Source: Burkholderiales bacterium (GTDB lineage Bacteria; Pseudomonadota; Gammaproteobacteria; Burkholderiales; Burkholderiaceae_C). Taken from it: a stretch of DNA of 64,000 bases. The number at the start of each line of letters is the position of its first letter. The first letter of the stretch is position 1. Of this stretch, positions 34,806 to 45,404 are shown one piece after another. The DNA lies in NCBI GenBank assembly GCA_003963005.1, contig RXJW01000112.1, forward strand, positions 1-64,000, given 5' to 3'. Below the pieces are notes generated by a model. It was not told the origin of the DNA, did not search any database, and saw only the letters and a program-made list of their open reading frames with translations. The position numbers were made by a program, and so were the translations under genes.

Positions 34806-35891
34806 ATGAGCTTTCGCTTGATTTCCACCTCCGCAGCCTCGGCGGCTGCGGCTGCGTTCATGGTGGGCTGCGCCACCGTGCCGCCCGTCGCCCCCAATCA
34901 GCTGATGACCGCACCGGCACCGGTCACGTTCGCAGGCAATGTCGCGGGCGAGGCTACAGACTTTGTCTTCATGCTCATTCCTGATGCCAATCCGGCGACC
35001 CCGGGCCTGGCACTGCGTGCCGGCGACAGCCTGCTGCTGTCGATGCCTTCTGCGTTCAAGCGCAACGCGGCGACGTCCGTGTCGGCCGATACCGATGCGA
35101 ACCTGGTGCTCACGAAGGGCTGGGCCCAGGGTGCTGTCCGACTGGCGGGGCAGTACCGCGTGTCTTTTGACGAAGCAGCTCACGCGATGAGAGTGACAGC
35201 CCTGGTGGATGTTCCCGCCAGCGGCGCCAACGCGCCCGGCATCAAGGTCATCCACCTGCGCGGTAGAACCTTTCTCAACCCGATGCCGGGCGACTACCCG
35301 GTCTCGGTGTCTCAGGTGTCGGCGACTGGAGGCGCGACCGCTCGTTGGCAGGGCCAGCTCAAAGTCCTCGATGTAGCGCCTGCGGCGCGTCTGGCGCCGT
35401 CCAACTTTCAACTCCCACCCGGCGTGAACGGCGATTTTCAGAAGGTGGCAACCGGCGCCGTGGCGCCGCAGACCTTGGGCCTGCTCCTGTGGGGTGCGAA
35501 CGGTGCAGCATTGAATGGCGTGGGCATCGCTGCGCGCGATCTCACGCGATACCCGAAGTACACGGGTGGCTTGCTCGTGCAGGACACCAACGGGGATCAC
35601 CGGCTCGACCCAGCCGTCGACAAGGTCGTCGGCGGCATCATTGGCGCGGCACCCCAAGGCGCCACCGGGCAGGCAGCCACCAGTCCGATCGGGGCAGACG
35701 GCCGCCCGGTGCTGTCGGGCGAAGTGCAGCGCAACGCTGCCTATCCGGCTGCGGTCGGCGGCGGGAAGCCCAACCCCGGGCTGCTGACTGTTCAGTTCAA
35801 GAGCGGCTCGTTGCCCGGCTTGTACCGCCCCACGTTCGAGCTGATTGGCGGCAACGCCTACCAGTTCACCATCGAGGCGGTGATGCCCTGA
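34806..35891 (+). CDS. Hypothetical lipoprotein with an EF-hand-like loop
   Basis: 361 residues from ATG 34806, 23 bases after the CcdA-like gene. Lipobox MVGC (Cys22) follows a hydrophobic signal. The mature part is beta-rich. Near residue 270 DTNGDHRLDPAVD looks like an EF-hand calcium loop. I recognise no family. Third gene of the SigF-type operon, probably anchored to the outer membrane. Confidence 0.7.
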   Translation: MSFRLISTSAASAAAAAFMVGCATVPPVAPNQLMTAPAPVTFAGNVAGEATDFVFMLIPDANPATPGLALRAGDSLLLSMPSAFKRNAATSVSADTDANLVLTKGWAQGAVRLAGQYRVSFDEAAHAMRVTALVDVPASGANAPGIKVIHLRGRTFLNPMPGDYPVSVSQVSATGGATARWQGQLKVLDVAPAARLAPSNFQLPPGVNGDFQKVATGAVAPQTLGLLLWGANGAALNGVGIAARDLTRYPKYTGGLLVQDTNGDHRLDPAVDKVVGGIIGAAPQGATGQAATSPIGADGRPVLSGEVQRNAAYPAAVGGGKPNPGLLTVQFKSGSLPGLYRPTFELIGGNAYQFTIEAVMP

Positions 35892-36036
35892 GACTCGTGA
35901 TCAAACGAGGCGCCATCGTCACCCCCCCGGGGATGGCCCGCGTCGGTCGCCGATTTGAACCCTGGCAAAACGAAGTCTGAACTTCGGAAATTCCAACGAA
36001 CCCAACACGTCGTGTCGTCGGTCGCATGAGCATTGT

Positions 36037-36444
36037 TCAGTCACCGTGCAACGCTTCAATCAGCGGGCACGACACCTGGCCATGACGCGCGCAACACTCG
36101 TCCACAAGTTTCGACAGGGCAGCTTCCATCCGTGCAAGATCCGTCAGGCGGGCGCGCACGTCGACCAGACGCAGCGCCGCGATCTCTGATGCCTCGCTGC
36201 AATGCGCGCCATCTTCGAGCTTCAGCAACTCGCCGATCTCGTCGAGGCTGAAGCCCAAGCGCTGAGCTGACTTCACAAATTTCATCCTCGCCACGTCCGA
36301 GCCGCCGTAACGCCGGATGCTGCCGTAAGGCCGGTCCGGCTCGAGCAGCAGACCCTTGCGCTGGTAGAACCGGATCGTTTCGACATTGACCCCAGCGGCG
36401 TTGGCAAAAGCGCCGATCGTCAGGTTCTCCAGATGGATTTCCAC
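36037..36444 (-). CDS. merR: MerR mercury-responsive regulator
   Basis: 135 residues, usual length 144. The HTH is [21 protein letters not shown], followed by the dimer helix and the three Hg-binding Cys: [14 protein letters not shown] and VSCPLIEAL. Divergent from merT with a 71-base gap containing the mer operator. Represses and, with Hg(II), activates merTPCA. Confidence 0.93.
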   Translation of the reverse strand: MEIHLENLTIGAFANAAGVNVETIRFYQRKGLLLEPDRPYGSIRRYGGSDVARMKFVKSAQRLGFSLDEIGELLKLEDGAHCSEASEIAALRLVDVRARLTDLARMEAALSKLVDECCARHGQVSCPLIEALHGD

Positions 36445-36449
36445 TTCGC

Positions 36450-36480
36450 TTGACTCCGTACTTGACTACGGAAGCAAGAT
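36450..36480 (+). promoter_or_regulatory. Mercury promoter/operator (Pmer)
   Basis: -35 TTGACT (36450-36455), the long 19-bp spacer typical of MerR promoters, -10 CAAGAT (36475-36480). The spacer holds the dyad CCGTA-N6-TACGG (36456-36471). MerR twists this DNA on Hg(II) binding to align the two boxes. Confidence 0.85.
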
Positions 36481-36515
36481 TAAGTCTTCAAGCGAAATCT
36501 CGAAAGGAAAACACG

Positions 36516-36866
36516 ATGTCGCAACCGCAAGCAGGGCGTGGCGCTCTGGCCGCCGGAGGGCTGGCCGCCATCCTCGCCTCGACCTGTTGCTTGGGGCCTC
36601 TGGTCTTGGTCACGCTCGGCTTTTCCGGTGCTTGGATCGGCAACCTGACTGCGCTGGAGCCCTACCGGCCGATCTTCATCGGCGTGGCATTGGTAGCCAT
36701 GTTTTTCGCCTGGCGACGCATCTACCGGCCGGTGAATGCCTGCAAGCCGGGCGAGGTGTGCGCGATTCCGCAGGTTCGTACCACCTACAAGCTGATTTTC
36801 TGGATCGTGGCCGTGCTCGTGCTGATCGCGCTTGGTTTTCCCTACGTGCTGCCTTTCTTCTATTGA
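36516..36866 (+). CDS. merT: MerT mercuric transport protein
   Basis: 116 residues from ATG 36516. Three membrane helices. The first carries the Cys pair in LASTCCLGPLVLV, and the loop pair is represented by NACKPGEVCAIP. It takes Hg(II) from MerP across the inner membrane to MerA. First gene of the merTPCA operon, behind Pmer. Confidence 0.93.
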   Translation: MSQPQAGRGALAAGGLAAILASTCCLGPLVLVTLGFSGAWIGNLTALEPYRPIFIGVALVAMFFAWRRIYRPVNACKPGEVCAIPQVRTTYKLIFWIVAVLVLIALGFPYVLPFFY

Positions 36867-36879
36867 TCAGGAGTTCATC

Positions 36880-37179
36880 ATGAAAACGCTAGTTTCGGCG
36901 CAAGCCAAAAATTTGGCTGCCTCCCTTGCGCTGGTCACAGTCACCGCGCCAGTGTGGGCCGCTACCCAGACCGTCACGCTGGCAGTACCCGGCATGACCT
37001 GCGCCGCCTGCCCGATCACCGTCAAGAAGGCGCTCTCCAAGGTCGAGGGCGTCAGCCAGGTCAATGTGACCTTTGAGAAGCGCGAGGCGGTCGTCACCTT
37101 CGACAACGCCAAGGCCGACGTCCAGAAGCTGGCCAAGGCCACCGAAGACGCGGGCTATCCATCCAGCGTCAAGCGCTGA
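36880..37179 (+). CDS. merP: MerP periplasmic mercury-binding protein
   Basis: 99 residues from ATG 36880, 13 bases after merT. A signal peptide ends at APVWAA. The heavy-metal-associated domain has VPGMTCAACPITVKKALSKV with the C-x-x-C Hg site. It scavenges periplasmic Hg(II) for MerT. Confidence 0.93.
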   Translation: MKTLVSAQAKNLAASLALVTVTAPVWAATQTVTLAVPGMTCAACPITVKKALSKVEGVSQVNVTFEKREAVVTFDNAKADVQKLAKATEDAGYPSSVKR

Positions 37180-37194
37180 TCCAGGGAGGACGGC

Positions 37195-39337
<2,143 letters not shown>

Positions 39338-39542
39338 CCGCGAGGCCGGGAGGTTGTAGAGGGAGCGGCGAGTGTGGTTCCGTCCCGATGCCATTCGTCC
39401 CAGAAGGCGCTCTGGCCAGACGGGTTGATCCGACGGCGTGGTGGTGAACAGGCCCAAGTTTGTCAACGAATGAAATCATGGCCCCCGCTTCTTGGATCAA
39501 GGCTCCAGAAAAGGCGGACTGGGCGAGTGACGATTCGCACCA

Positions 39543-40160
39543 TCAGGTCGCTGCTGGGCGCGGCTTGCGCGCAATGATCGTTGCGAATGACTTCTTCAAT
39601 TCGCCCGGCGCGGGGAAGTCATCGAAGGTCGACGAAATGATGTCCCAAGTCGCGAAACGATGGATGAGCGCATCGCGCTCGAACAGGCAGTAGCCCTGGG
39701 GATCGAACATATCCATGTAGGTCGTTCCCTTGACCAGCACGTTGACGACCAGCACGCCGCCTGGGCGCAAATGCGCCTCCATCTGATCGAGCGCACGCCA
39801 GGCGGTTTCGCAATCGAAGAACATGAGCAGCCCGATGGACACGATGGCGTCGAAGTCTTCTTCCAGGCGGTACGAACGCAGGTCAGCGAGCTGCACACGG
39901 ACCGGCAGCCGTTCCCGCTCGGCGACGCTGCGAAGGTGATTCACGGCCACTGGGCTGGCGTCGAGCGCGATCACCTCGCAGCTGGCCCGTGCAGCGGCTA
40001 CCGATAGTTGACCCAGGCCGCAGCCGAAGTCGAGCACCTTGCCGCCTAGGTGTGGCAGGGCCGCAAGCTCGAACGGATTCAGGCCGGCCTGGGGGCCAGG
40101 CGTCTGCCCCTGGGTCTGGCGCTGGAACTGGCGATCGAAGAAATCGACGCTATTGTTCAT
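39543..40160 (-). CDS. Class I SAM-dependent methyltransferase
   Basis: 205 residues from ATG 40160. SAM motif I is KVLDFGCGLGQLSVAAA, motif II VIALDASPVAVNHL, and the post-motif region is FDAIVSIGLLMFF. The layout is similar to TehB-like methyltransferases, which act on tellurite or selenite. It starts 16 bases after the selD/senC stop on the same strand, so it belongs to the senB-senC transcription unit. Selenium methylation is a reasonable inference from position; the motifs alone do not show the substrate. It is too short to be the hercynine-forming EgtD. Confidence 0.82.
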   Translation of the reverse strand: MNNSVDFFDRQFQRQTQGQTPGPQAGLNPFELAALPHLGGKVLDFGCGLGQLSVAAARASCEVIALDASPVAVNHLRSVAERERLPVRVQLADLRSYRLEEDFDAIVSIGLLMFFDCETAWRALDQMEAHLRPGGVLVVNVLVKGTTYMDMFDPQGYCLFERDALIHRFATWDIISSTFDDFPAPGELKKSFATIIARKPRPAAT

Positions 40161-40176
40161 GGGCGGGACTACAGCG

Positions 40177-41250
40177 TCAAAGAACGCGGAGTGCCGGCGC
40201 GTCATCCTTTGCCGTAACCCGACCGACGACTGCGGCATGCTCGAACCCGTGGCGACGAAACACGGACAACACCTCGTCGAGTGCGGAGGGATGGCAGGAG
40301 ACCAGCAGGCCGCCACTGGTTTGCGGGTCGGTAAGGAGTGCTCGATTGTCCGCACTGAAATCCGTCGGCAAGATCACGTCATGCCCATAGCCGGACCAGT
40401 TGCGAGCTGAAGCACCCGTCACAAACCCACGTCCTGCCAACTCACTCACGCCGGCGAGCAAAGGCACTGCCGGCCAATCCAATTCCACCGTGCAGCCAGC
40501 ACCACGAGCCAATTCCAGGGCGTGGCCGGCAAGACCGAAGCCGGTGACGTCGGTCAGCGCGTGCACCCCGGGCAGGTGGGCCAGGTCCGGCCCCGGTGTG
40601 TTCAGCCGCGTCGTCGTTGCGATCATCAGCGCGTAGGCGTTTGGATCGAGCTGCCCCTTCTTCAGCGCCGCGCTCATGACGCCGACGCCCAGTGGCTTGC
40701 CCAACACCAGCAGGTCGCCAGGCTGGGCGTCGGCGTTGCGCTTGACCTGCTTCGGATGCACCAGCCCGAGGGCAACCAAGCCGTAAATTGCCTCGACCGA
40801 ATCGATGGTGTGTCCCCCGGCGATGGGAATGCCCGCGCTTCGACAAACCGAGGCGCCGCCTTCCAGCACGCGCCCGATGGTTTGCGTGGACAGCACGTTG
40901 ATTGGCATACCGACAAGCGCCAGCGCCAATATCGGTCGACCGCCCATCGCGTAGACGTCGCTGATGGCATTCGTGGCGGCGATTCGCCCGAAGTCATACG
41001 GGTCGTCGACGATGGGCATGAAGAAGTCGGTGGTGGCAATCAGCGCCTGACCCTCGTTGAGCTGGTAGACCGCGGCATCGTCGGCGGTCTCGATGCCCAC
41101 CAGCAGCTCCTTGGGCACCGGGAGCGCGGCGGTGCCTTTGAGGATCTCGGAGAGCACGCCCGGCGCAATCTTGCAGCCGCATCCGCCGCCGTGCGACAGC
41201 GACGTGAGGCGTGGTTCATCGGCATTGGCAGGACAGGCAGGTGCGTTCAT
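40177..41250 (-). CDS. senC: Selenide, water dikinase (SelD/SenC)
   Basis: 357 residues. Active-site motif GGGCGCK with Cys (not Sec), followed by ATTDFFMPIVDDPYDFGRIA, NAISDVYAMGG, AGGHTIDS, TDVTGFGLAGHA and TDPQTSGGLL, all of the SelD family. It makes selenophosphate from selenide and ATP. Its start overlaps the senB stop by 4 bases (ATGA), and senA diverges upstream, the arrangement of selenoneine clusters, so SenC is the specific call. It could also supply selenophosphate for other uses. Confidence 0.9.
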   Translation of the reverse strand: MNAPACPANADEPRLTSLSHGGGCGCKIAPGVLSEILKGTAALPVPKELLVGIETADDAAVYQLNEGQALIATTDFFMPIVDDPYDFGRIAATNAISDVYAMGGRPILALALVGMPINVLSTQTIGRVLEGGASVCRSAGIPIAGGHTIDSVEAIYGLVALGLVHPKQVKRNADAQPGDLLVLGKPLGVGVMSAALKKGQLDPNAYALMIATTTRLNTPGPDLAHLPGVHALTDVTGFGLAGHALELARGAGCTVELDWPAVPLLAGVSELAGRGFVTGASARNWSGYGHDVILPTDFSADNRALLTDPQTSGGLLVSCHPSALDEVLSVFRRHGFEHAAVVGRVTAKDDAPALRVL

Positions 41251-42227
41251 GGCATGAGTTCGTTACGTCGGCTGGCCAGCAACCCGCCAACAAGGTCGTG
41301 CAGTGCGGAACGTTCAGCCTCCGGCGCAAAACGACTTGCACGAGGGGCCAGACGTGCCATCAGATCGGGCAGCATATCCAGATCGTCACGGGCGCGCTCG
41401 AGCAGGGCTGCCAGCGCACTGTCATCGCCAGGCTCGAAGAGACCGGGATAGTCCTCCCCCAGCAGGCCCGTGTTCCCGTCGATGCGCGAAGCCAGAACCG
41501 GCGTGCCGCTGCGCATGGCTTCGATCAGCACGTGCGCACCGCCTTCCATGCGGCTGGCATGGACCAGCACATGCGCGGCCTGGATGCGTCGCCGAACCTC
41601 GCCGTGCGGCAGCCCGCCCAGCCAGCGAAACTGCGCCAGCCCTGCGGCCAGCCCAGCGGCCTCGGCGCCCAGTAGCGGATCAAGCGCCGCACCGACATGG
41701 TCCAGCAGGATGTCCGGGCGAGACGCGAGCCTTTGCGCAGCGCGCCAATAGGTTCGCGGGTCCTTCTCGTCGCGAAGGTGGCCGACCATCAAAGCGCGCA
41801 GGTGACGCTGGGTGCGGGCCTGCGGTGCTCGCGCGGCGCATGACTGCAAGATCACGTGCGCCTTTCCGCGCAGGCCTGGCGGCAGGCTGCGCGCACCCAG
41901 CGTATTGAGGACCACCAGGGCGTCTGCCTGCCGCAGAGCGCGCTGGGCATCGGTATCGAAGGCGATATCGCGGTACAGGTCGGTGCCGGTCAGTACCAGC
42001 AGCAGCGGGCGCTTGGGATGCGCGCTGCGCCAGGCATCGGTAGACGCGGCCGAGCGCCGGGCGTGCAGAGCAATCATCAGCGCTTCATCACCTGCGCTCC
42101 AGTGGTCCGCCAGGTCAACGCGGTAAGCTGAGCGCAGCATGGCCGCCCAGCGGCGTGCTGTCTGCCAGTTGCCGTTGTTGGCTGATGCCAGCGCAGGCGT
42201 CACGATCACCAGGGAATCACGATGCAC
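41247..42227 (-). CDS. senB: SenB selenosugar synthase (TIGR04348-type glycosyltransferase)
   Basis: 326 residues, GTG start at 42227. The GT4-type glycosyltransferase begins with VIVTPALASANNGNWQTARR. LLLVLTGTDLYRDI, LMVGHLRDEKDPRTYW and HASRMEGGAHVLIEAM (sugar-nucleotide site) fit TIGR04348. SenB joins selenophosphate to a UDP-sugar to make a selenosugar. It is coupled to senC and its first 6 bases overlap the start of senA on the other strand. Confidence 0.88.
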   Translation of the reverse strand: MHRDSLVIVTPALASANNGNWQTARRWAAMLRSAYRVDLADHWSAGDEALMIALHARRSAASTDAWRSAHPKRPLLLVLTGTDLYRDIAFDTDAQRALRQADALVVLNTLGARSLPPGLRGKAHVILQSCAARAPQARTQRHLRALMVGHLRDEKDPRTYWRAAQRLASRPDILLDHVGAALDPLLGAEAAGLAAGLAQFRWLGGLPHGEVRRRIQAAHVLVHASRMEGGAHVLIEAMRSGTPVLASRIDGNTGLLGEDYPGLFEPGDDSALAALLERARDDLDMLPDLMARLAPRASRFAPEAERSALHDLVGGLLASRRNELMP

Positions 42228-43442
42228 GATGCGAGCCTAACGCGAGAGGCGGTGGCGGCCCGACAGGGCTCACCCGAATTTCTCGCTGATGCCTTGCGCG
42301 CGAGTCGTGCGGACACGATGGCCACCTTCGGCTGCTATGAACGGGCGCTGCCCGGTCTTCGGGTGCCGCTGCGTGCCGAACTGAATCCTCCGTTGTGGGA
42401 GTTGGGGCATATTGGCTGGTTCCAGGAGTACTGGATCGCCCGCAATCCGGAGCGAGGTCTCGGAGCTCGGGCCGACCCGGAAGCTTTGCGCGGACCGTCT
42501 TTAAGGCCGGGTGCCGACGAGCTCTACAACTCGAGTCGCGTGCCTCACGACAGCCGCTGGCGGCTGCCCTTGCCGGACGCCGCAGCGACACGCGATGACC
42601 TGACGCGGCAGCTCGACCGCTCCCTGGTCCTGCTGAACGACGCCGACAGCGACGACGACGCGTTGTACTTCTACCGCCTCGCGCTGTTTCATGAAGACAT
42701 GCACCACGAGGCCGCGCTGTACATGGCACGCAACTTGGGCATCGTGATCGACGACAAGCGTTGGGAGACACGGCCGCTGCCCGCAGCGCCACTCCCCCTG
42801 GCGATCAGCGAGCAGGTCTGGCGGCTCGGCGGCGCGACGAACGCAGGTTTCGTCTTCGACAACGAAGCACCCGGTGTCGACCTCCGCCTCGCAAGTTATT
42901 CCATCGATCCGCAGGCGGTGCGCTGGGCCGAGTACCTGCCGTTCGTGGAAGACGGCGGCTACGGGCAAGCGCGCCTCTGGTCCGATGCGGGCGCAAGCTG
43001 GCTTAAGACCCAGCCCGAGCCGGCCCCCCGCTATCTGCGACGCGGCGACGGTGGCTGGCAGCAGTGGCGCGGCGGTCGCTGGCAGGCGCTTAACCCGGCC
43101 GAGGCGGCCTGCCACCTGACGCTGCATGAGGCCGAGGCGTGGTGCCGCTGGGCCGGGCGGCGGCTGCCGACCGAAGCGGAATGGGAGTGCGCCGCACTTG
43201 TCGAGGGATCTGCCTTCCGCTGGGGGGACGTGTGGGAATGGACGGCCAGCCCGTTCGCCCCCTTCCCAGGCTTCGCGCCGCATCCGTACCGTGACTACTC
43301 AGCGCCCTGGTTCGACGGCCGGCCGGTGCTGAAGGGAGCGTCGCACTGCACCCAGCCGCGCATGCGCCACGCTGGCTACCGCAATTTCTTCCCGGCCGGG
43401 CGCAACGACGTGCCCGCAGGGTTCCGCAGTTGCGCCGTTTGA
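42222..43442 (+). CDS. senA: SenA selenoneine synthase (EgtB-like)
   Basis: 406 residues from ATG 42222; GTG 42252 is an alternative start. The N-terminal DinB-like domain carries the iron ligands in LWELGHIGWFQEYW and LFHEDMHHEAALY. The C-terminal FGE-sulfatase-type domain has LPTEAEWECAA, WGDVWEWTASPFAP, VLKGAS and RNFFPAGRND. SenA couples hercynine to the SenB selenosugar with oxygen to form the C-Se bond of selenoneine. The neighbouring senB and selD make SenA a better call than EgtB. No EgtD is in the window, so hercynine must come from elsewhere. Confidence 0.9.
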   Translation: MHDASLTREAVAARQGSPEFLADALRASRADTMATFGCYERALPGLRVPLRAELNPPLWELGHIGWFQEYWIARNPERGLGARADPEALRGPSLRPGADELYNSSRVPHDSRWRLPLPDAAATRDDLTRQLDRSLVLLNDADSDDDALYFYRLALFHEDMHHEAALYMARNLGIVIDDKRWETRPLPAAPLPLAISEQVWRLGGATNAGFVFDNEAPGVDLRLASYSIDPQAVRWAEYLPFVEDGGYGQARLWSDAGASWLKTQPEPAPRYLRRGDGGWQQWRGGRWQALNPAEAACHLTLHEAEAWCRWAGRRLPTEAEWECAALVEGSAFRWGDVWEWTASPFAPFPGFAPHPYRDYSAPWFDGRPVLKGASHCTQPRMRHAGYRNFFPAGRNDVPAGFRSCAV

Positions 43443-43754
43443 TCGCGGCTCGCGAGCAGCCGCCAGCGACGACCTGCGCGAACCTCCGATCGACGTGCAA
43501 GGGCGAGGTCTGCACATGACCTGGCGTTGGTGGGGCGGTTCTGTGCCAGGCGCCTGGGCAAGCGTGGCAGGCTCAGCGCCAAGGCTGACAAGCCGCTAGA
43601 GTGCACAGGACCGCCCGAAACGGACGGCCCGTGAAAGGATTCCGATGGCCCGTTTCTTGTCCTTGCGTTGGGTGCGATTCCCCTTGACCGGCACACTGCC
43701 GGCCTGTGGCGGCGCCACCTGCATGCAGCGCCGGGCTGCTTCGAGCCCCGGGTC
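43443..43754. other. Gap between senA and the ABC transporter genes
   Basis: 312 bases with no supported gene. In-frame codons upstream of 43755 could extend the ATPase to 43668, but those residues (Arg/His/Cys-rich) do not look like the family N-terminus. No ECF-type motif, clear terminator or riboswitch was seen. Confidence 0.3.
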
Positions 43755-44582
43755 GTGAAGCTTCTGCTGCAGGACCTTGGGGCGCGGCACGCCACCGCGC
43801 AGCGTGGCGCGGCTGACGCACTGGCGGGGCTCGGCTTTGGCGTCCAGGCCGGCGAAGCGGTCGCGGTGATTGGGCCCTCGGGCGCCGGCAAGACAACCCT
43901 GCTGGAGGTGCTGGCCTGTGCGCGCCCGCCGGCGGCCGGCAGCCTGCACATCGACGACGTCGACCCCTGGGCGCTGCCGCGACCCGCCCTGACCGCCTTG
44001 CGCGGCCGGCTCATCCTGGTGCCGCAGGTCCCGCCGTTGCCGCCGCGCCAGCGCGTCGTCACCGCCGTGCTGGCGGGCCGCCTGCCGGCATGGGGACTGA
44101 TGAAGAGCCTGCGCTCGTTGTTCTACCCGGCAGACATCCCTGCCGCCGAAGAAGCGCTGGAGGTCTTCAACCTAGCAGACAAGCTGTTCGAACGGGTCGA
44201 CCGCCTCTCCGGCGGGGAGCGCCAGCGGGTGGGCCTGGCGCGGGCGCTTGTGGCCCCGGCGCGGCTGTGGCTGGTCGACGAACCGCTCTCGGCGCTGGAC
44301 CCTGCGCGTGCCGAGCAGGCTGCTGCGGCCCTGGTGCGCGAGGCCCGCTCGCGCGGCGCCACCTTGGTGGCCACGCTGCATCAGGTGGACGCCGCGCTGG
44401 CCCACTTCCCTCGCATCCTGGGGCTGCGCGACGGACGCAAGGTGTTCGACCTGCCAGCCGCAGCCGTAACGCGCGATCACCTCACGCGCTTGTACGCCCA
44501 GAGCGAAGACGAACGGCGCGGGCCGCCGCCAGCCGACGCCCCGCCGGCACCGGCGCCGAAGGTGGCCATGCAATGCCGCTGA
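43755..44582 (+). CDS. PhnC-like ABC transporter ATPase
   Basis: About 275 residues from GTG 43755; an upstream start at 43668 is possible. Walker A is AVIGPSGAGKTTLLEV, the signature LSGGERQRVGLARALV, Walker B RLWLVDEPLSALD, and the switch His follows in ATLHQVD. Closest in style to phosphonate/phosphite PhnC. It overlaps the next permease gene by 10 bases. No substrate-binding protein is encoded in this set. Substrate unknown; the location next to senABC raises selenium-compound uptake as a possibility. Confidence 0.85.
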   Translation: MKLLLQDLGARHATAQRGAADALAGLGFGVQAGEAVAVIGPSGAGKTTLLEVLACARPPAAGSLHIDDVDPWALPRPALTALRGRLILVPQVPPLPPRQRVVTAVLAGRLPAWGLMKSLRSLFYPADIPAAEEALEVFNLADKLFERVDRLSGGERQRVGLARALVAPARLWLVDEPLSALDPARAEQAAAALVREARSRGATLVATLHQVDAALAHFPRILGLRDGRKVFDLPAAAVTRDHLTRLYAQSEDERRGPPPADAPPAPAPKVAMQCR

Positions 44583-45400
44583 GTCCGGCACCCCGGCGCG
44601 ACCCAACCTGGCCCGGCCGCATGGGGCTGGCGCTCTTGGGCGTGGTGCTGCTGTGGCCGCTGCTACAGGCCACGGAGTTCAAGCCCTGGGTGCTGCTGGA
44701 TGCGAAGGCGATGCGCGTGATAGGTCGCTTCCTGGCCGGCTTCGTGCCGCCGGCGCATTCGGCCGACTTCCTGCTGCTCGTGGCCCGCGAGACCTGGCGC
44801 ACCGTGGCCATTGCAACCGCCGGCATCACACTGGGACTGCTGCTGGCCGTGCCACTGGCGCTCATCGCCTCGCGTTCACTTTCGGTCTCGGCGCTCTCCG
44901 GCCGCATCGCGCCGCTGCCGCGCGGCTTGCGACAGGCGACGCGGGCGGTGCTGATCGTGCTGCGCAGTGTGCCGGAGCTGGTCTGGGCGCTGGCTCTTGT
45001 GCGAGTGGTCGGCCTGGGCCCTGCGGCCGGCGTGCTGGCCATCGCGCTCACCTATGGTGGCATGCTGGGAAAGGTGTACGCCGAGATTCTGGAAAGCGGC
45101 GAGGCCGCGATCACGCAGACACTGCTGCGCAACGGCGCGTCCCGGTTGCAGGCCTTCGCCTATGGCCTGCTGCCGCAGAACGCCGCCGAGCTGACCAGCT
45201 ACACGGTGTACCGCTGGGAGTGCGCCATCCGCAGCTCGGTGGTGCTGGGCTTCGTCGGTGCCGGCGGGCTGGGGCAGCAGATGGACGGCTCGCTGAAGAT
45301 GTTTGCCGGCGGCGAGGTGCTGACCATCCTGGTGGTGTTTGTCGCGCTGGTCGCGCTGGCCGACCGCGTCAGCGCCGCGCTGCGCCGGGCGCTGGGGTAG
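44573..45400 (+). CDS. PhnE-like ABC permease (first)
   Basis: 275 residues from ATG 44573. Six hydrophobic segments and the PhnE-type motifs: VARETWRTVAIATAGITLGL (first core helix), LRSVPELVWALALVRVVGLG, and the coupling region ECAIRSSVVLGFVGAGGLGQ. An N-terminal helix (LALLGVVLLWPLLQA) anchors it. Coupled to the ATPase gene upstream and followed 4 bases later by a second permease. Confidence 0.85.
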   Translation: MPLSPAPRRDPTWPGRMGLALLGVVLLWPLLQATEFKPWVLLDAKAMRVIGRFLAGFVPPAHSADFLLLVARETWRTVAIATAGITLGLLLAVPLALIASRSLSVSALSGRIAPLPRGLRQATRAVLIVLRSVPELVWALALVRVVGLGPAAGVLAIALTYGGMLGKVYAEILESGEAAITQTLLRNGASRLQAFAYGLLPQNAAELTSYTVYRWECAIRSSVVLGFVGAGGLGQQMDGSLKMFAGGEVLTILVVFVALVALADRVSAALRRALG

Positions 45401-45404
45401 TGCG

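Noticed and set aside
39338..39542. Insertion-sequence remnant between merA and the methyltransferase
   Set aside because: A short MISFVDKL peptide on the minus strand vaguely resembles an IS3 transposase start, but nothing else matches and no inverted repeats were seen.
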